A DNA stretch of 64,000 nucleotides from Streptomyces longisporoflavus (GTDB lineage: Bacteria > Actinomycetota > Actinomycetes > Streptomycetales > Streptomycetaceae), in assembly GCF_014649775.1 (NCBI RefSeq), contig NZ_BMTR01000012.1:186001-250000 (forward strand). Reading direction: 5' to 3'. Positions 26,036-33,806 of the stretch are shown here, in pieces; within the stretch, counting starts at the first letter, position 1; each line of letters starts with the position of its first letter. The notes below the pieces were generated by a model that was not told the DNA's origin, made no database searches, and saw only the letters and a program-made list of their open reading frames with translations. Made by a program: the position numbers and the translations under genes.

Positions 26036-27301
26036 GTGGCATCCACGGTCACCTCCCGCCCCGGATACGGACAGCTGCTGCGCACCCGCGGCGCCTGGAC
26101 GTTTCTCCTGCCCGGCTTCGCGGCGCGACAGCCCTTCGCGATGCTGACCATCTCCATCGTCCTGCTGGTGCAGCACACCACCGGGTCGTACGGCGCCGCC
26201 GGCGCCGTATCCGCCGTCACCGGCGTGTCCATGGCGGTGTTCGCCCCCTTCGGCGGCAAGCTCGCCGACCGGTTCGGGCAGCGCGCCGTCCTGGTGCCCG
26301 GCGTGCTCGTCCACACCGCTTCGGTGCTCACGCTGACGGTGCTCGCGCTCTCCGATGCCCCCTTGTGGGCGCTTTTCGTGGCGGCGGTGCCCACCGGCGC
26401 CTCGCAGCCGCAGATCAGCCCCATGGTGCGGGCCCGCTGGGGCGTCAAGCTCCAGGACTCCCCGCTGGCGAACACGGCGGCCGCCTTCGAGTCGGTCACG
26501 GACGAGCTGACGTTCGTCCTCGGCCCGCTCTTCGCGACCGCGCTGTGCACCACCATCGACCCGGCGGCCGGACTCTTCACTGAGGCCGGACTCACCCTGG
26601 TGGGCGGCCTGCTGTTCGCCGCACAGAAGAGCACCCAGCCGAAGCCCGCCACCCGCGAGGAGCACGCGCGCGTGGAGCACGTCTCCGCGCTGCGCATCCC
26701 CGGTGTGCGGGTCCTCATCGTGACCTTCCTGGGCATCGGCGCCGTCTTCGGCGGCATGCAGGTCTCACTGGCCGCCTTCACCGAGTCGATCGGCGAACCC
26801 GGCCTGAACGGCGTCCTGTACGGCACGTTCGCCGCGGGCAACATGCTCTCCGGCCTCGTCTGCGGCGCCATCGCCTGGAAGATCGCCCCGCAGCGGCGGC
26901 TCGTCGTCGCGTACACGGCCCTGACCCTGATGGCGTCCGGGCTGTGGGCCGCGCACTCCGTGCTGCTGCTCGCCGGGCTCGGTCTCCTGGTCGGCGTCTG
27001 CATCGCGCCCGCGCTGATCACCGGCTACACGCTGGTGGACCGGCTCGTCGCCCCGAGCGGCCGTACCGAGGCGTTCACCTGGCTCACCGGTGCCGTCGCG
27101 CTCGGCCAGGCGGCCGCCGTCACGGTCGCCGGACAGCTGGAGGACCGGCTCTGGGACGGCGCCGGGTTCCTGGTGCCGCTCGGCGGTACGGCGCTGGCGC
27201 TCGCGGTGCTCGTGACGCTGCGCTCGCGGCTCGTCCCGCGGTCCGCCGGACGCACCGTGGCACGTGGCGTCGGTCACCGCGAGCCGGTCGCGGTGGACTG
27301 A
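26036..27301 (+). CDS. MFS transporter
   Basis: This 421-residue protein has 12 predicted membrane helices in two halves of six. A signature loop GGKLADRFGQR lies between helices 2 and 3 and a charged central loop (about 205-225) separates the halves. The GTG at 26036 is preceded by AGAAAGG. It resembles actinobacterial uncharacterised drug or metabolite exporters. No regulator is adjacent, and the substrate is unknown. Confidence 0.85.
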   Translation: MASTVTSRPGYGQLLRTRGAWTFLLPGFAARQPFAMLTISIVLLVQHTTGSYGAAGAVSAVTGVSMAVFAPFGGKLADRFGQRAVLVPGVLVHTASVLTLTVLALSDAPLWALFVAAVPTGASQPQISPMVRARWGVKLQDSPLANTAAAFESVTDELTFVLGPLFATALCTTIDPAAGLFTEAGLTLVGGLLFAAQKSTQPKPATREEHARVEHVSALRIPGVRVLIVTFLGIGAVFGGMQVSLAAFTESIGEPGLNGVLYGTFAAGNMLSGLVCGAIAWKIAPQRRLVVAYTALTLMASGLWAAHSVLLLAGLGLLVGVCIAPALITGYTLVDRLVAPSGRTEAFTWLTGAVALGQAAAVTVAGQLEDRLWDGAGFLVPLGGTALALAVLVTLRSRLVPRSAGRTVARGVGHREPVAVD

Positions 27302-27331
27302 TCCCGCGGAATAGGTCACTATGGACCGTCG

Positions 27332-27358
27332 TTAGCACTCAATGAGTGAGAGTGCCAG
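27332..27358 (+). promoter_or_regulatory. CIRCE element (HrcA operator)
   Basis: The sequence is TTAGCACTC, nine bases, GAGTGCCAG. The CIRCE consensus is TTAGCACTC-N9-GAGTGCTAA, so the left arm is perfect, the spacer is exact and seven of nine right-arm bases match. It ends at the AGGAGG ribosome site (27357-27362) of the FmdB-type gene. This suggests heat-shock control by HrcA of a gene other than groEL. HrcA itself is not in the window, and binding is inferred. Confidence 0.8.
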
Positions 27359-27368
27359 GAGGAAGCAA

Positions 27369-27728
27369 GTGCCGACGTACCAGTACCAGTGCACCGAATG
27401 CGGCGAAGGCCTCGAGGCGGTGCAGAAGTTCACTGATGACGCCTTGACCGTGTGCCCCAGCTGCGACGGACGCCTCAAGAAGGTGTTCTCGGCCGTCGGC
27501 ATCGTATTCAAGGGCTCCGGTTTCTACCGCAACGACAGCCGCGGCTCGTCGTCGAGCAGCACGCCGTCGCCGGCGTCCGCCTCGAAGTCCTCGGACTCCA
27601 AGTCGTCGGACTCCAAGACCTCCGCGAGCGCTTCGTCGTCCTCCTCGTCGAGTTCGTCGGGCTCGGACTCGAAGTCCTCGGGCTCGTCGGCCGGTTCGTC
27701 GAGCACGTCCAGCTCCTCGGCCGCCTAG
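27369..27728 (+). CDS. FmdB family zinc-ribbon protein with serine-rich tail
   Basis: This 119-residue protein starts VPTYQYQCTEC and has two CxxC pairs (CTEC and CPSC) that form the FmdB/CxxC_CXXC_SSSS zinc ribbon, ending in the VGIVFKGSGFYRND motif. After residue 56 it is almost only Ser with some Lys, Asp, Gly and Thr, a disordered tail typical of the family in actinobacteria. Its role is unknown; zinc ribbons of this type are thought to bind nucleic acid or proteins. GTG 27369 is chosen because AGGAGG lies six bases upstream. A CIRCE element overlaps the leader, so it may be a heat-shock gene. Confidence 0.87.
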   Translation: MPTYQYQCTECGEGLEAVQKFTDDALTVCPSCDGRLKKVFSAVGIVFKGSGFYRNDSRGSSSSSTPSPASASKSSDSKSSDSKTSASASSSSSSSSSGSDSKSSGSSAGSSSTSSSSAA

Positions 27729-27749
27729 GTCCTTCTCAGTTCTTGCTCC

Positions 27750-27781
27750 AAGTCCCCGCTGTCGTACGACAGCGGGGACTT
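27750..27781 (+). terminator. Intrinsic terminator
   Basis: A 15-bp perfect stem AAGTCCCCGCTGTCG and its complement meet around a TA centre. It lies 21 bp after the FmdB-type gene and before the mtnP start. Confidence 0.85.
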
Positions 27782-27825
27782 CGGCGTGCTCTCGCCCGTC
27801 CCTTCGCCCGGTTAATGTGCTCGGC

Positions 27826-28692
27826 ATGGTGAATACGGCGAGTGCTGGTGCGGGGGACGCGATGCGGGCCGAGATCGGCGTCATCGGCGGTTCCGGCTTC
27901 TACTCCTTCCTCGACAACGTGACCGAGCTCCAGGTCGACACCCCCTACGGAGCGCCGAGCGACTCCCTCTTCGTCGGCGAGCTCGCCGGCCGACGAGTCG
28001 CGTTCCTGCCCCGGCACGGCCGCGGCCACCATCTGCCGCCGCATCGCATCAACTACCGCGCCAACCTCTGGGCGCTGCGCTCCGTGGGCGTACGGCAGGT
28101 CCTCGGCCCCTGTGCGGTGGGCGGGCTGCGGCCCGAGTTCGGGCCGGGCACGCTGCTGGTGCCCGATCAGCTCGTGGACCGTACGAAGACGCGTACGCAG
28201 ACGTACTTCGACGGGGTGCCGCTGCCGGACGGAAGCATTCCGAACGTCGTGCACGTGTCGCTGGCCGACCCGTACTGCCCCGTCGGGCGCGGCGCGGCGC
28301 TGAAGGCGGCGCGCGGGCGGGAGTGGGAGCCGGTGGACGGCGGAACCCTCGTGGTGATCGAAGGGCCGCGGTTCTCGACGCGGGCCGAATCGGTGTGGCA
28401 CGCGGCGCAGGGCTGGTCGGTGGTGGGCATGACCGGGCATCCCGAGGCCGTGCTCGCCCGTGAACTGGAACTCTGCTACACGTCATTGACGCTGGTCACG
28501 GACCTGGACGCGGGTGCGGAGAGCGGGGAGGGCGTCTCGCACGAGGAAGTGCTCCAGGTGTTCGCGGCGAACGTGGACCGGCTGCGGGCGGTGCTGTTCG
28601 ACGCGGTGGCGGGGCTGCCGGCGGAGAGCGAGCGGGACTGTTCTTGTGCGGGGGCGCTGGGCGGGATGGAGCCGGGGATCCGGCTGCCGTGA
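27826..28692 (+). CDS. mtnP: S-methyl-5'-thioadenosine phosphorylase
   Basis: This 288-residue PNP/UDP family-2 phosphorylase cleaves methylthioadenosine, released in polyamine and related synthesis, to adenine and methylthioribose-1-phosphate. Motifs are IGVIGGSGFYSFLD, LPRHGRGHHLPPHRINYRANLWAL (key part RHGRGHHLPPH), VIEGPRFSTRAES and GMTGHPEAVLARELELCY (the usual TNxPEA is TGHPEA here). No ribosome site precedes ATG 27826; an AT-rich GTTAATGT lies 15 bases upstream, which suggests a leaderless message. Confidence 0.88.
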   Translation: MVNTASAGAGDAMRAEIGVIGGSGFYSFLDNVTELQVDTPYGAPSDSLFVGELAGRRVAFLPRHGRGHHLPPHRINYRANLWALRSVGVRQVLGPCAVGGLRPEFGPGTLLVPDQLVDRTKTRTQTYFDGVPLPDGSIPNVVHVSLADPYCPVGRGAALKAARGREWEPVDGGTLVVIEGPRFSTRAESVWHAAQGWSVVGMTGHPEAVLARELELCYTSLTLVTDLDAGAESGEGVSHEEVLQVFAANVDRLRAVLFDAVAGLPAESERDCSCAGALGGMEPGIRLP

Positions 28693-28755
28693 GGCGTTTG
28701 GAGAGCGCTCGGCGCACGTCTGGAGCCGGTCGGAACTTCGCCTTCGGGTGAGGGA

Positions 28756-28767
28756 GTTGTCCACAAC
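28756..28767. promoter_or_regulatory. Isolated DnaA-box sequence
   Basis: GTTGT-CC-ACAAC is an inverted repeat that contains TTGTCCACA (28757-28765), identical to the Streptomyces DnaA-box consensus. Only one copy is present and no dnaA or dnaN gene is nearby, so this is not oriC. It could titrate DnaA, or occur by chance. Confidence 0.4.
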
Positions 28768-28872
28768 CGGCGAGTAGTGCACGGGGCTCAGCGGGATTCG
28801 GTGCGGGCCTGCATCGTGAGAGCGGAAGGCAAGATCCTCAGCTCCTCCGACTCTCCGCAGGTGGTGGCCGTC

Positions 28873-29454
28873 GTGACGCACGTTCCCTCTCCCCCGACCC
28901 CCTTTACGTCTCCCGCTTCCTCTCCCGCTTCCCCTCCCGCGCGGGACGCTCCCCCGCCGTGCCCCGTGCCGCACTTCTCCCCCGTGCGTGTGCGGGGCGG
29001 GCGGCACCGGCTGCGAAGGCTGCTGCGGCACAAGCGGCGGGCCGTGGCCGTGGGGCTCGCGGTGACGGCGGCCGGGCTCGTGGCCGCCGGGCCGCGGGAC
29101 GCCGAGCGGGCGGGGCCTCGGGAGCGTCCTGCAGTGGCCGCGACACCCTCGCCGGAGTCGGAGCAGAGGCGTCGGCCGGCCGCCGCGGTGACTGCGCCGG
29201 TGCGGATCGCGGACGCGGAGACGGTGCGGCTGCTGCACCGGGGCGACCGGGTCGATGTCGTCGGCGCCGACGGCTCGGTGTCACGGGTGGTGGCAGCCGG
29301 CGCCCGGGTCGTCGACGTGCCGGAGCCTCAGGAGGGCGCGGACGCAGGCGCGGCCGAGGCGGGGGCGCTGGTCGTACTCTCCGTGCCGCGGGCGACGGCG
29401 GCAAAGCTCGCCGGAGCGGGAGCGAGCATGCGTCTGGCGGTGACGCTGTGCTGA
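28873..29454 (+). CDS. CpaB/RcpC-like SAF domain protein
   Basis: This protein has 193 residues from GTG 28873, which has AGGTGG eight bases upstream; other GTG starts upstream (for example 28777) are possible. It has a Pro/Ser-rich N-terminus, a basic stretch RGGRHRLRRLLRHKRR and a membrane helix (AVAVGLAVTAAGLVAAG). A C-terminal domain with VRLLHRGDRVDVV, ARVVDVPEP and ALVVLSVPRATAAKLAG resembles the RcpC/CpaB domain of Flp pilus proteins. No other pilus gene is nearby, so the role is open. Confidence 0.68.
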   Translation: MTHVPSPPTPFTSPASSPASPPARDAPPPCPVPHFSPVRVRGGRHRLRRLLRHKRRAVAVGLAVTAAGLVAAGPRDAERAGPRERPAVAATPSPESEQRRRPAAAVTAPVRIADAETVRLLHRGDRVDVVGADGSVSRVVAAGARVVDVPEPQEGADAGAAEAGALVVLSVPRATAAKLAGAGASMRLAVTLC

Positions 29455-29520
29455 TCGACGTTGGGCCGATTCACAGCGTGTGCAACTGCACTGACATCCT
29501 GTCAAGTCGCTCATTCGTGT

Positions 29521-29534
29521 TGTCCAATTGGACA
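29521..29534. promoter_or_regulatory. 14-bp palindrome upstream of mscL
   Basis: TGTCCAATTGGACA is a perfect palindrome 71 bp before the mscL start. It could be an operator; no matching regulator is adjacent. Confidence 0.35.
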
Positions 29535-29604
29535 GTCCTACCAGGCCCTGACGTAGTTTGCGAAGCTGTTTGTTTCACGAACTGCACTTGCAACGAAAGG
29601 CCTC

Positions 29605-30147
29605 GTGGTGAGCGAGAAGAGCGAACCGAGTCTCTGGGACGGCTTCAAGGCCTTCCTGATGCGCGGGAATGTCATCGACCTTGCGGTCGCGGTGGTCATC
29701 GGCGCCGCGTTCACGAACATCGTGAACTCCGTCGTCAAGGGTGTCATCAACCCGCTGGTCGGTGCCTTCGGTACGAAGGACCTCAATCACTACAGCTCGT
29801 GTCTGAAGGCCCCGTGCAAGACGGCGGCCGACGGGACGGTCGAGAGCGGCATCCCGATCATGTGGGGCTCGGTCCTCAGCGCCACCCTCAGCTTCCTGAT
29901 CACCGCGGCCGTCGTCTACTTCCTCATGGTGCTGCCCATGGCCAAGTACCTCGCGCGCCAGGCCGCGCGGAAGGCCGAGAAGGAGGGCACGCAGGAGGTC
30001 ATCGAGGTCTCGGAGCTGGAGGTCCTCAAGGAGATCCGCGACGCCCTGGTGGCGCAGCGCGGCTCTGGTCCCGGCGAGCCCGGCGCTGGGCCGGATGGGC
30101 TTGGTTCGGGGCCCGGTGGGCTTGGTTCGGGGCCCGACGCGCGGTAG
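29605..30147 (+). CDS. mscL: Large-conductance mechanosensitive channel MscL
   Basis: This 180-residue protein has MscL hallmarks: FLMRGNVIDLAVAVVIGAAFTNIVNSVVKGVINPLVG (first helix and pore) and a second helix ATLSFLITAAVVYFLMVLP, then the cytoplasmic helix VSELEVLKEIRDAL. The channel opens under membrane tension and prevents lysis on osmotic downshock. The last 28 residues form an added Gly/Pro tail, partly from a 21-bp duplication at 30097-30136. Two adjacent GTG codons (29605 and 29608) follow GAAAGG. Confidence 0.93.
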   Translation: MVSEKSEPSLWDGFKAFLMRGNVIDLAVAVVIGAAFTNIVNSVVKGVINPLVGAFGTKDLNHYSSCLKAPCKTAADGTVESGIPIMWGSVLSATLSFLITAAVVYFLMVLPMAKYLARQAARKAEKEGTQEVIEVSELEVLKEIRDALVAQRGSGPGEPGAGPDGLGSGPGGLGSGPDAR

Positions 30148-30154
30148 AGAGGGC

Positions 30155-30400
30155 TCAGAGGTGGTGGGGCGGCTTCTCGTCGAGGAAGCGCGCCAGGTCG
30201 GCGGCGCTGTCGCTGCCTGCCGACGGCCGCTCGCCCCACCCGCGGTCGGTGTCGTCCGAGGACTGCTGCGACAGGGGGTCGTCGAAGACCAGGGCGTTCT
30301 TCGGCTTCTTCGGCTTCTTGGCCTTCTTCGCCGCCGAGGAGTCCTCCGGGGTCTTCGACTGCTTCGGGTCGCGCGGCTCGGGGGCGGGGGCTGTGCTCAT
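30155..30400 (-). CDS. Small basic hypothetical protein
   Basis: This 81-residue protein starts MSTAPAPEPRDPKQ and has a lysine block (AAKKAKKPKKPKNALVF) followed by an acidic, Ser/Asp-rich half that ends DLARFLDEKPPHHL. No domain is recognised. ATG 30400 is chosen; a start 16 codons upstream is possible. It lies 37 bp after pflA in the same direction and is convergent with mscL, so it may be co-transcribed with pfl. Confidence 0.6.
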   Translation of the reverse strand: MSTAPAPEPRDPKQSKTPEDSSAAKKAKKPKKPKNALVFDDPLSQQSSDDTDRGWGERPSAGSDSAADLARFLDEKPPHHL

Positions 30401-30437
30401 GCATCCAGGGTACGGCCGTGCGGCAGAGCGGCGGCCG

Positions 30438-31220
30438 TCAGACGGCATTGAGCCCCTGAGCTGCGAAGATCTCCCTGGCGGTGGCCACCTGCCGCGCTGT
30501 GGGCGAGGGGGTGTCGCGCAGGGTGAAGTCCTTGCCGAGAGCGGCCCATTTCCCCTCGCCCAGCTTGTGGAAGGGCAGCACGTCGACGCGGGAGACGTTG
30601 CCGAGCGAGGCGGCGAAGCGGGCGACGCCCTCGATGTTGTCCGGGTCGTCGGTCAGGCCGGGGACGAGGACGAAGCGCACCCAGACGTCCTTGCCGCCGT
30701 CGGCGAGGCGCCGGGCGAAGTCAAGAGTGGGCCGCAGCGGGCGCCCGGTGACTTTCTTGTACGTGTCGCGGTCCCGGGACTTGATGTCGAGGAGCACCAG
30801 GTCGGCGTCCCGGAGCAGGGCGTCGGTGGCGCGTACGCCGAGGAATCCGCTGGTGTCGAGGGCGGTGTGCAGGCCGAGATCGTGCTTGAGGCGGTGCAGC
30901 AGTTCGCCGGTGAACACGGGCTGCAGCAGGGGTTCCCCGCCGCTGACGGTGGCTCCGCCACCCGCCGCCGAGATGAACTTCGTGTACTTGGCGGCTTCCG
31001 CGAGCACGTCGTCAGCGGTGGTCCGCTTCCCGTCGCGCATCCGCCAGGTGTCGGGGTTGTGGCAGTAGAGGCAGGTCAGCGGGCAGCCCGAGAGGAACGT
31101 GACGAAGCGGGTGCCGGGGCCGTCGACTCCGGTGGACAGGTCCCAGGAGTGGAGGAATCCGGTGACGGGGCGCCGGGTGACGGCGGCCGCCGGGGTCGCG
31201 GTGTCGGTCAGGGTCGTCAT
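30438..31220 (-). CDS. pflA: Pyruvate formate-lyase activating enzyme
   Basis: This 260-residue radical SAM enzyme installs the glycyl radical on pyruvate formate-lyase. The [4Fe-4S] cysteines are C46, C50 and C53 (GCPLTCLYCHNPDTW), with SGGEPLLQP as the SAM glycine/GGE motif, LDTSGF and LLDIKS following. The start has GGAG upstream. It lies 18 bp after the pflB stop, so the two form one operon. Confidence 0.94.
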   Translation of the reverse strand: MTTLTDTATPAAAVTRRPVTGFLHSWDLSTGVDGPGTRFVTFLSGCPLTCLYCHNPDTWRMRDGKRTTADDVLAEAAKYTKFISAAGGGATVSGGEPLLQPVFTGELLHRLKHDLGLHTALDTSGFLGVRATDALLRDADLVLLDIKSRDRDTYKKVTGRPLRPTLDFARRLADGGKDVWVRFVLVPGLTDDPDNIEGVARFAASLGNVSRVDVLPFHKLGEGKWAALGKDFTLRDTPSPTARQVATAREIFAAQGLNAV

Positions 31221-31238
31221 GGCAGGACTCCGGGTGGC

Positions 31239-33506
31239 TCAGAGGGAGCCGTGGAAGGTGCGGTTGATGACGTCGAGCTGCTGGTCGCGGGTCAGGCGGA
31301 TGAAGTTGACCGCGTAGCCGGAGACCCGGATGGTCAGCTGCGGATAGTTCTCCGGGTGCTCCATGGCGTCCTCCAGGGTCGCCTTGTCGAGCACGTTGAC
31401 GTTCATGTGGAAGCCGTCGCTGGCCGTGAAGCCGTCGAGGACTCCGGAGAGGTTCTGGATCCGCTCGCCGGGGGTGCGGCCCAGGGCGTCGGGCGTGATG
31501 GTGTTGGTGAGCGAGATGCCGTCCTCGGCGTCGTCGTAGTCGAGCTTGGCGACCGACAGCGCGGAGGCGATGTAGCCGTGCTCGTCACGGCCGTTCATCG
31601 GGTTGGCGCCAGGGGCGAACGGCTCGCCCGAGCGGCGGCCGTCGGGGGTGTTGCCGGTCTTCTTGCCGTAGACGACGTTCGAGGTGATCGTCAGGACGGA
31701 CTGGGTGTGCACCGCGTTGCGGTAGGTCGGGTGCTGCCGGATCTTGCCCATGAAGTCCGAGACGATCCGGCGGGCGATGTGGTCGGCCCGCTCGTCGTTG
31801 TTGCCGTAGGCGGGGTAGTCGCCCTCGATCTCGTAGTCGACGGCGAGTCCCGTCTCGTCGCGGATGACCCTGACCCTGGCGTGCTTGACGGCGGAGAGCG
31901 AGTCGGCGGCGACCGAGAGGCCCGCGATGCCGCATGCCATCGTGCGCAGGATGTCCTGGTCGTGCAGCGCCATCTCGATGCGCTCGTAGGCGTACTTGTC
32001 GTGCATGTAGTGGATGACGTTCAGGGCGTGGACGTACGTCTTGGCGAGCCAGCCGAGCATCGCGTCGTAGCGCTCGACGAGGGTGTCGTAGTTGTCGTGG
32101 TCCAGGTACTCGCCCTCGATGGGCTCGAAGCCCTCGACGACGCGCTTGCCGGTCTTCTCGTCCCGGCCGCCGTTGATGGCGTAGAGCAGGGCCTTGGCGA
32201 CGTTGACACGGGCGCCGAAGAACTGCATCTGCTTGCCGACCGCCATCGCCGACACACAGCAGGCGATCGCCGTGTCGTCGCCGTACTTGGGGCGCATCAG
32301 GTCGTCGGACTCGAACTGGATGGCCGAGGTGTCGATGGCGACCTTGGCGGCGAAGTCCTTGAAACCCTTGGGAAGGCCCCGCGACCAGAAGACCGTCAGG
32401 TTCGGCTCGGGGGCCGGGCCCAGGTTGTAGAGGGTCTGCAGGGCGCGGAAGGTGGTGCGGGATACCAGCGGACGGCCGTCATCGCCGATGCCGGCCATCG
32501 ACCAGGTGACCCAGGTCGGGTCGCCGGAGTAGAGCTCGTTGTACTCGGGGGTGCGCAGGAAGCGGACGATGCGGAGCTTGATGACGAAGTCGTCGATGAA
32601 TTCCTGGGCCTCGGTCTCGGTGATGCGGCCGGACTCGATGTCGCGCTGGAGGTAGATGTCGAGGAAGTTGTCGATGCGGCCGATCGACATGGCCGCGCCG
32701 TTCTGCTCCTTCACGGCGGCCAGGTAGGCGAAGTAGAGCCACTGGACAGCCTCGCGGCCGGTGGTGGCGGGGCCGGAGATGTCGTGGCCGTACGCCATCG
32801 CCATGGCCTTCAGTTCGCCGAGGGCCTTGATCTGCTCGGAGGTCTCCTCGCGGGCGCGGATGACGTCCTCGGTGGGCCACTCCTGGCCGAGCCGTGCCTT
32901 GTCGGCTTCCTTCTCGGCGATGAGGCGGTCCACTCCGTAGAGGGCGACGCGGCGGTAGTCGCCGATGATGCGGCCGCGGCCGTAGGCGTCGGGCAGGCCG
33001 GTGATGATGCCGGAGGAGCGGCAGGCGCGGATTTCGGGGGTGTAGGCGTCGAAGACACCTTCGTTGTGGGTCTTGCGGAGGTGCGTGTAGACCTCCTTGA
33101 CCTCGGGGTCTGCCTCGTAGCCATAGGCGTTGAGTGCGCCTTCGACCATCCGCCAGCCGCCGTTGGGCATGATGGCGCGCTTCAGCGGGGCGTCGGTCTG
33201 GAGGCCGACGATGAGGTCCAGGTCGGCGTCGACGTAGCCGGGCCGGAAGGCGTCGATGCGGGACGGGGTCTTCGCGTCGACGTCGTGGATGCCGCGTTCG
33301 TTCTCCGAGGGGAACATCGACAGGAGCTTCTGCCAGACCCGCGTGGTGCGTTCGGTCGGTCCTGCCAGGAAGGAGGCGTCGCCCTCGTACGGGGTGTAGT
33401 TCTGCTGCACGAAGTCGCGGACGTCGACCGCGTCCCGCCACAGACCGCCCTTGAAGCCGTCCCATGCCTCGCCGTGCACTGTCGTTTCCGTAGGAGTGGC
33501 AGTCAT
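31239..33506 (-). CDS. pflB: Formate C-acetyltransferase (pyruvate formate-lyase)
   Basis: This 755-residue glycyl radical enzyme converts pyruvate and CoA to acetyl-CoA and formate without oxygen. The active-site cysteines are C416 and C417 (IACCVSAM), and the radical glycine is G730 in RVSGYAV near the C-terminus, at nearly the same positions as in E. coli PflB. ATG 33506 begins at the family N-terminus. An open upstream extension is not protein-like. Pfl is unexpected in a largely aerobic mycelial genus. The 300-bp leader contains a Rex-type palindrome and two DosR/DevR-like boxes, and narK lies upstream. Confidence 0.95.
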   Translation of the reverse strand: MTATPTETTVHGEAWDGFKGGLWRDAVDVRDFVQQNYTPYEGDASFLAGPTERTTRVWQKLLSMFPSENERGIHDVDAKTPSRIDAFRPGYVDADLDLIVGLQTDAPLKRAIMPNGGWRMVEGALNAYGYEADPEVKEVYTHLRKTHNEGVFDAYTPEIRACRSSGIITGLPDAYGRGRIIGDYRRVALYGVDRLIAEKEADKARLGQEWPTEDVIRAREETSEQIKALGELKAMAMAYGHDISGPATTGREAVQWLYFAYLAAVKEQNGAAMSIGRIDNFLDIYLQRDIESGRITETEAQEFIDDFVIKLRIVRFLRTPEYNELYSGDPTWVTWSMAGIGDDGRPLVSRTTFRALQTLYNLGPAPEPNLTVFWSRGLPKGFKDFAAKVAIDTSAIQFESDDLMRPKYGDDTAIACCVSAMAVGKQMQFFGARVNVAKALLYAINGGRDEKTGKRVVEGFEPIEGEYLDHDNYDTLVERYDAMLGWLAKTYVHALNVIHYMHDKYAYERIEMALHDQDILRTMACGIAGLSVAADSLSAVKHARVRVIRDETGLAVDYEIEGDYPAYGNNDERADHIARRIVSDFMGKIRQHPTYRNAVHTQSVLTITSNVVYGKKTGNTPDGRRSGEPFAPGANPMNGRDEHGYIASALSVAKLDYDDAEDGISLTNTITPDALGRTPGERIQNLSGVLDGFTASDGFHMNVNVLDKATLEDAMEHPENYPQLTIRVSGYAVNFIRLTRDQQLDVINRTFHGSL

Positions 33507-33590
33507 CGCCGGCACCTTCCGAATCGCCGTTTCGCTGTACTTCCATTGCACTGCGATGTGATCGAGCAGGGGCTCCGCAATGGACCCCAT

Positions 33591-33610
33591 TTCGGGACCG
33601 GAGGTCCCTT
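33591..33610 (-). promoter_or_regulatory. DosR/DevR-like half-palindromic box
   Basis: The left part TTCGGGAC matches the mycobacterial DosR consensus TTSGGGACTWWAGTCCCSAA at eight of eight positions. A GTCCC follows with a five-base spacer instead of four. It lies 85 bp upstream of pflB. It is weaker than the second box at 33658-33677. Confidence 0.4.
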
Positions 33611-33657
33611 CTCGCCGCATCGAGAACCCAGCACACCCGCCCTGACCTGGAGATTCT

Positions 33658-33677
33658 TTCGGGACCTTGGACCCAAG
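33658..33677 (-). promoter_or_regulatory. DosR/DevR-like box
   Basis: TTCGGGAC, four bases, GACCCAAG matches the 20-bp DosR/DevR consensus at 15 positions with the right spacing. It lies about 150 bp upstream of pflB and next to the Rex-type palindrome. This fits hypoxic activation by a DevR-like response regulator such as those of Streptomyces. The regulator is not in the window. Confidence 0.5.
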
Positions 33678-33681
33678 TTCG

Positions 33682-33701
33682 CTTGTGAATGCATTCACAA
33701 G
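33682..33701. promoter_or_regulatory. Rex operator (redox-sensing repressor box)
   Basis: A perfect 20-bp palindrome contains TTGTGAA-TGCA-TTCACAA. The actinobacterial Rex consensus is TGTGAA-N4-TTCACA, so every defined base matches. It lies 176 bp upstream of pflB. Rex leaves DNA when NADH/NAD+ rises, so pfl should be derepressed when respiration is limited. Binding is inferred, but the match is exact. Confidence 0.85.
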
Positions 33702-33806
33702 AATGTGCGGGGGCGTCCTGCGGTACGGGCCCCGAACATGCGAAGGGGCCGGGTGCTCCCACACCCGGCCCACGCCCGGACCGCCCCGCCGACGCAGCTC
33801 AGGGCG

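Noticed and set aside
28757..28765. A replication origin suggested by a perfect DnaA box
   Set aside because: It is a single box without a cluster, AT-rich unwinding region or dnaA/dnaN neighbours.
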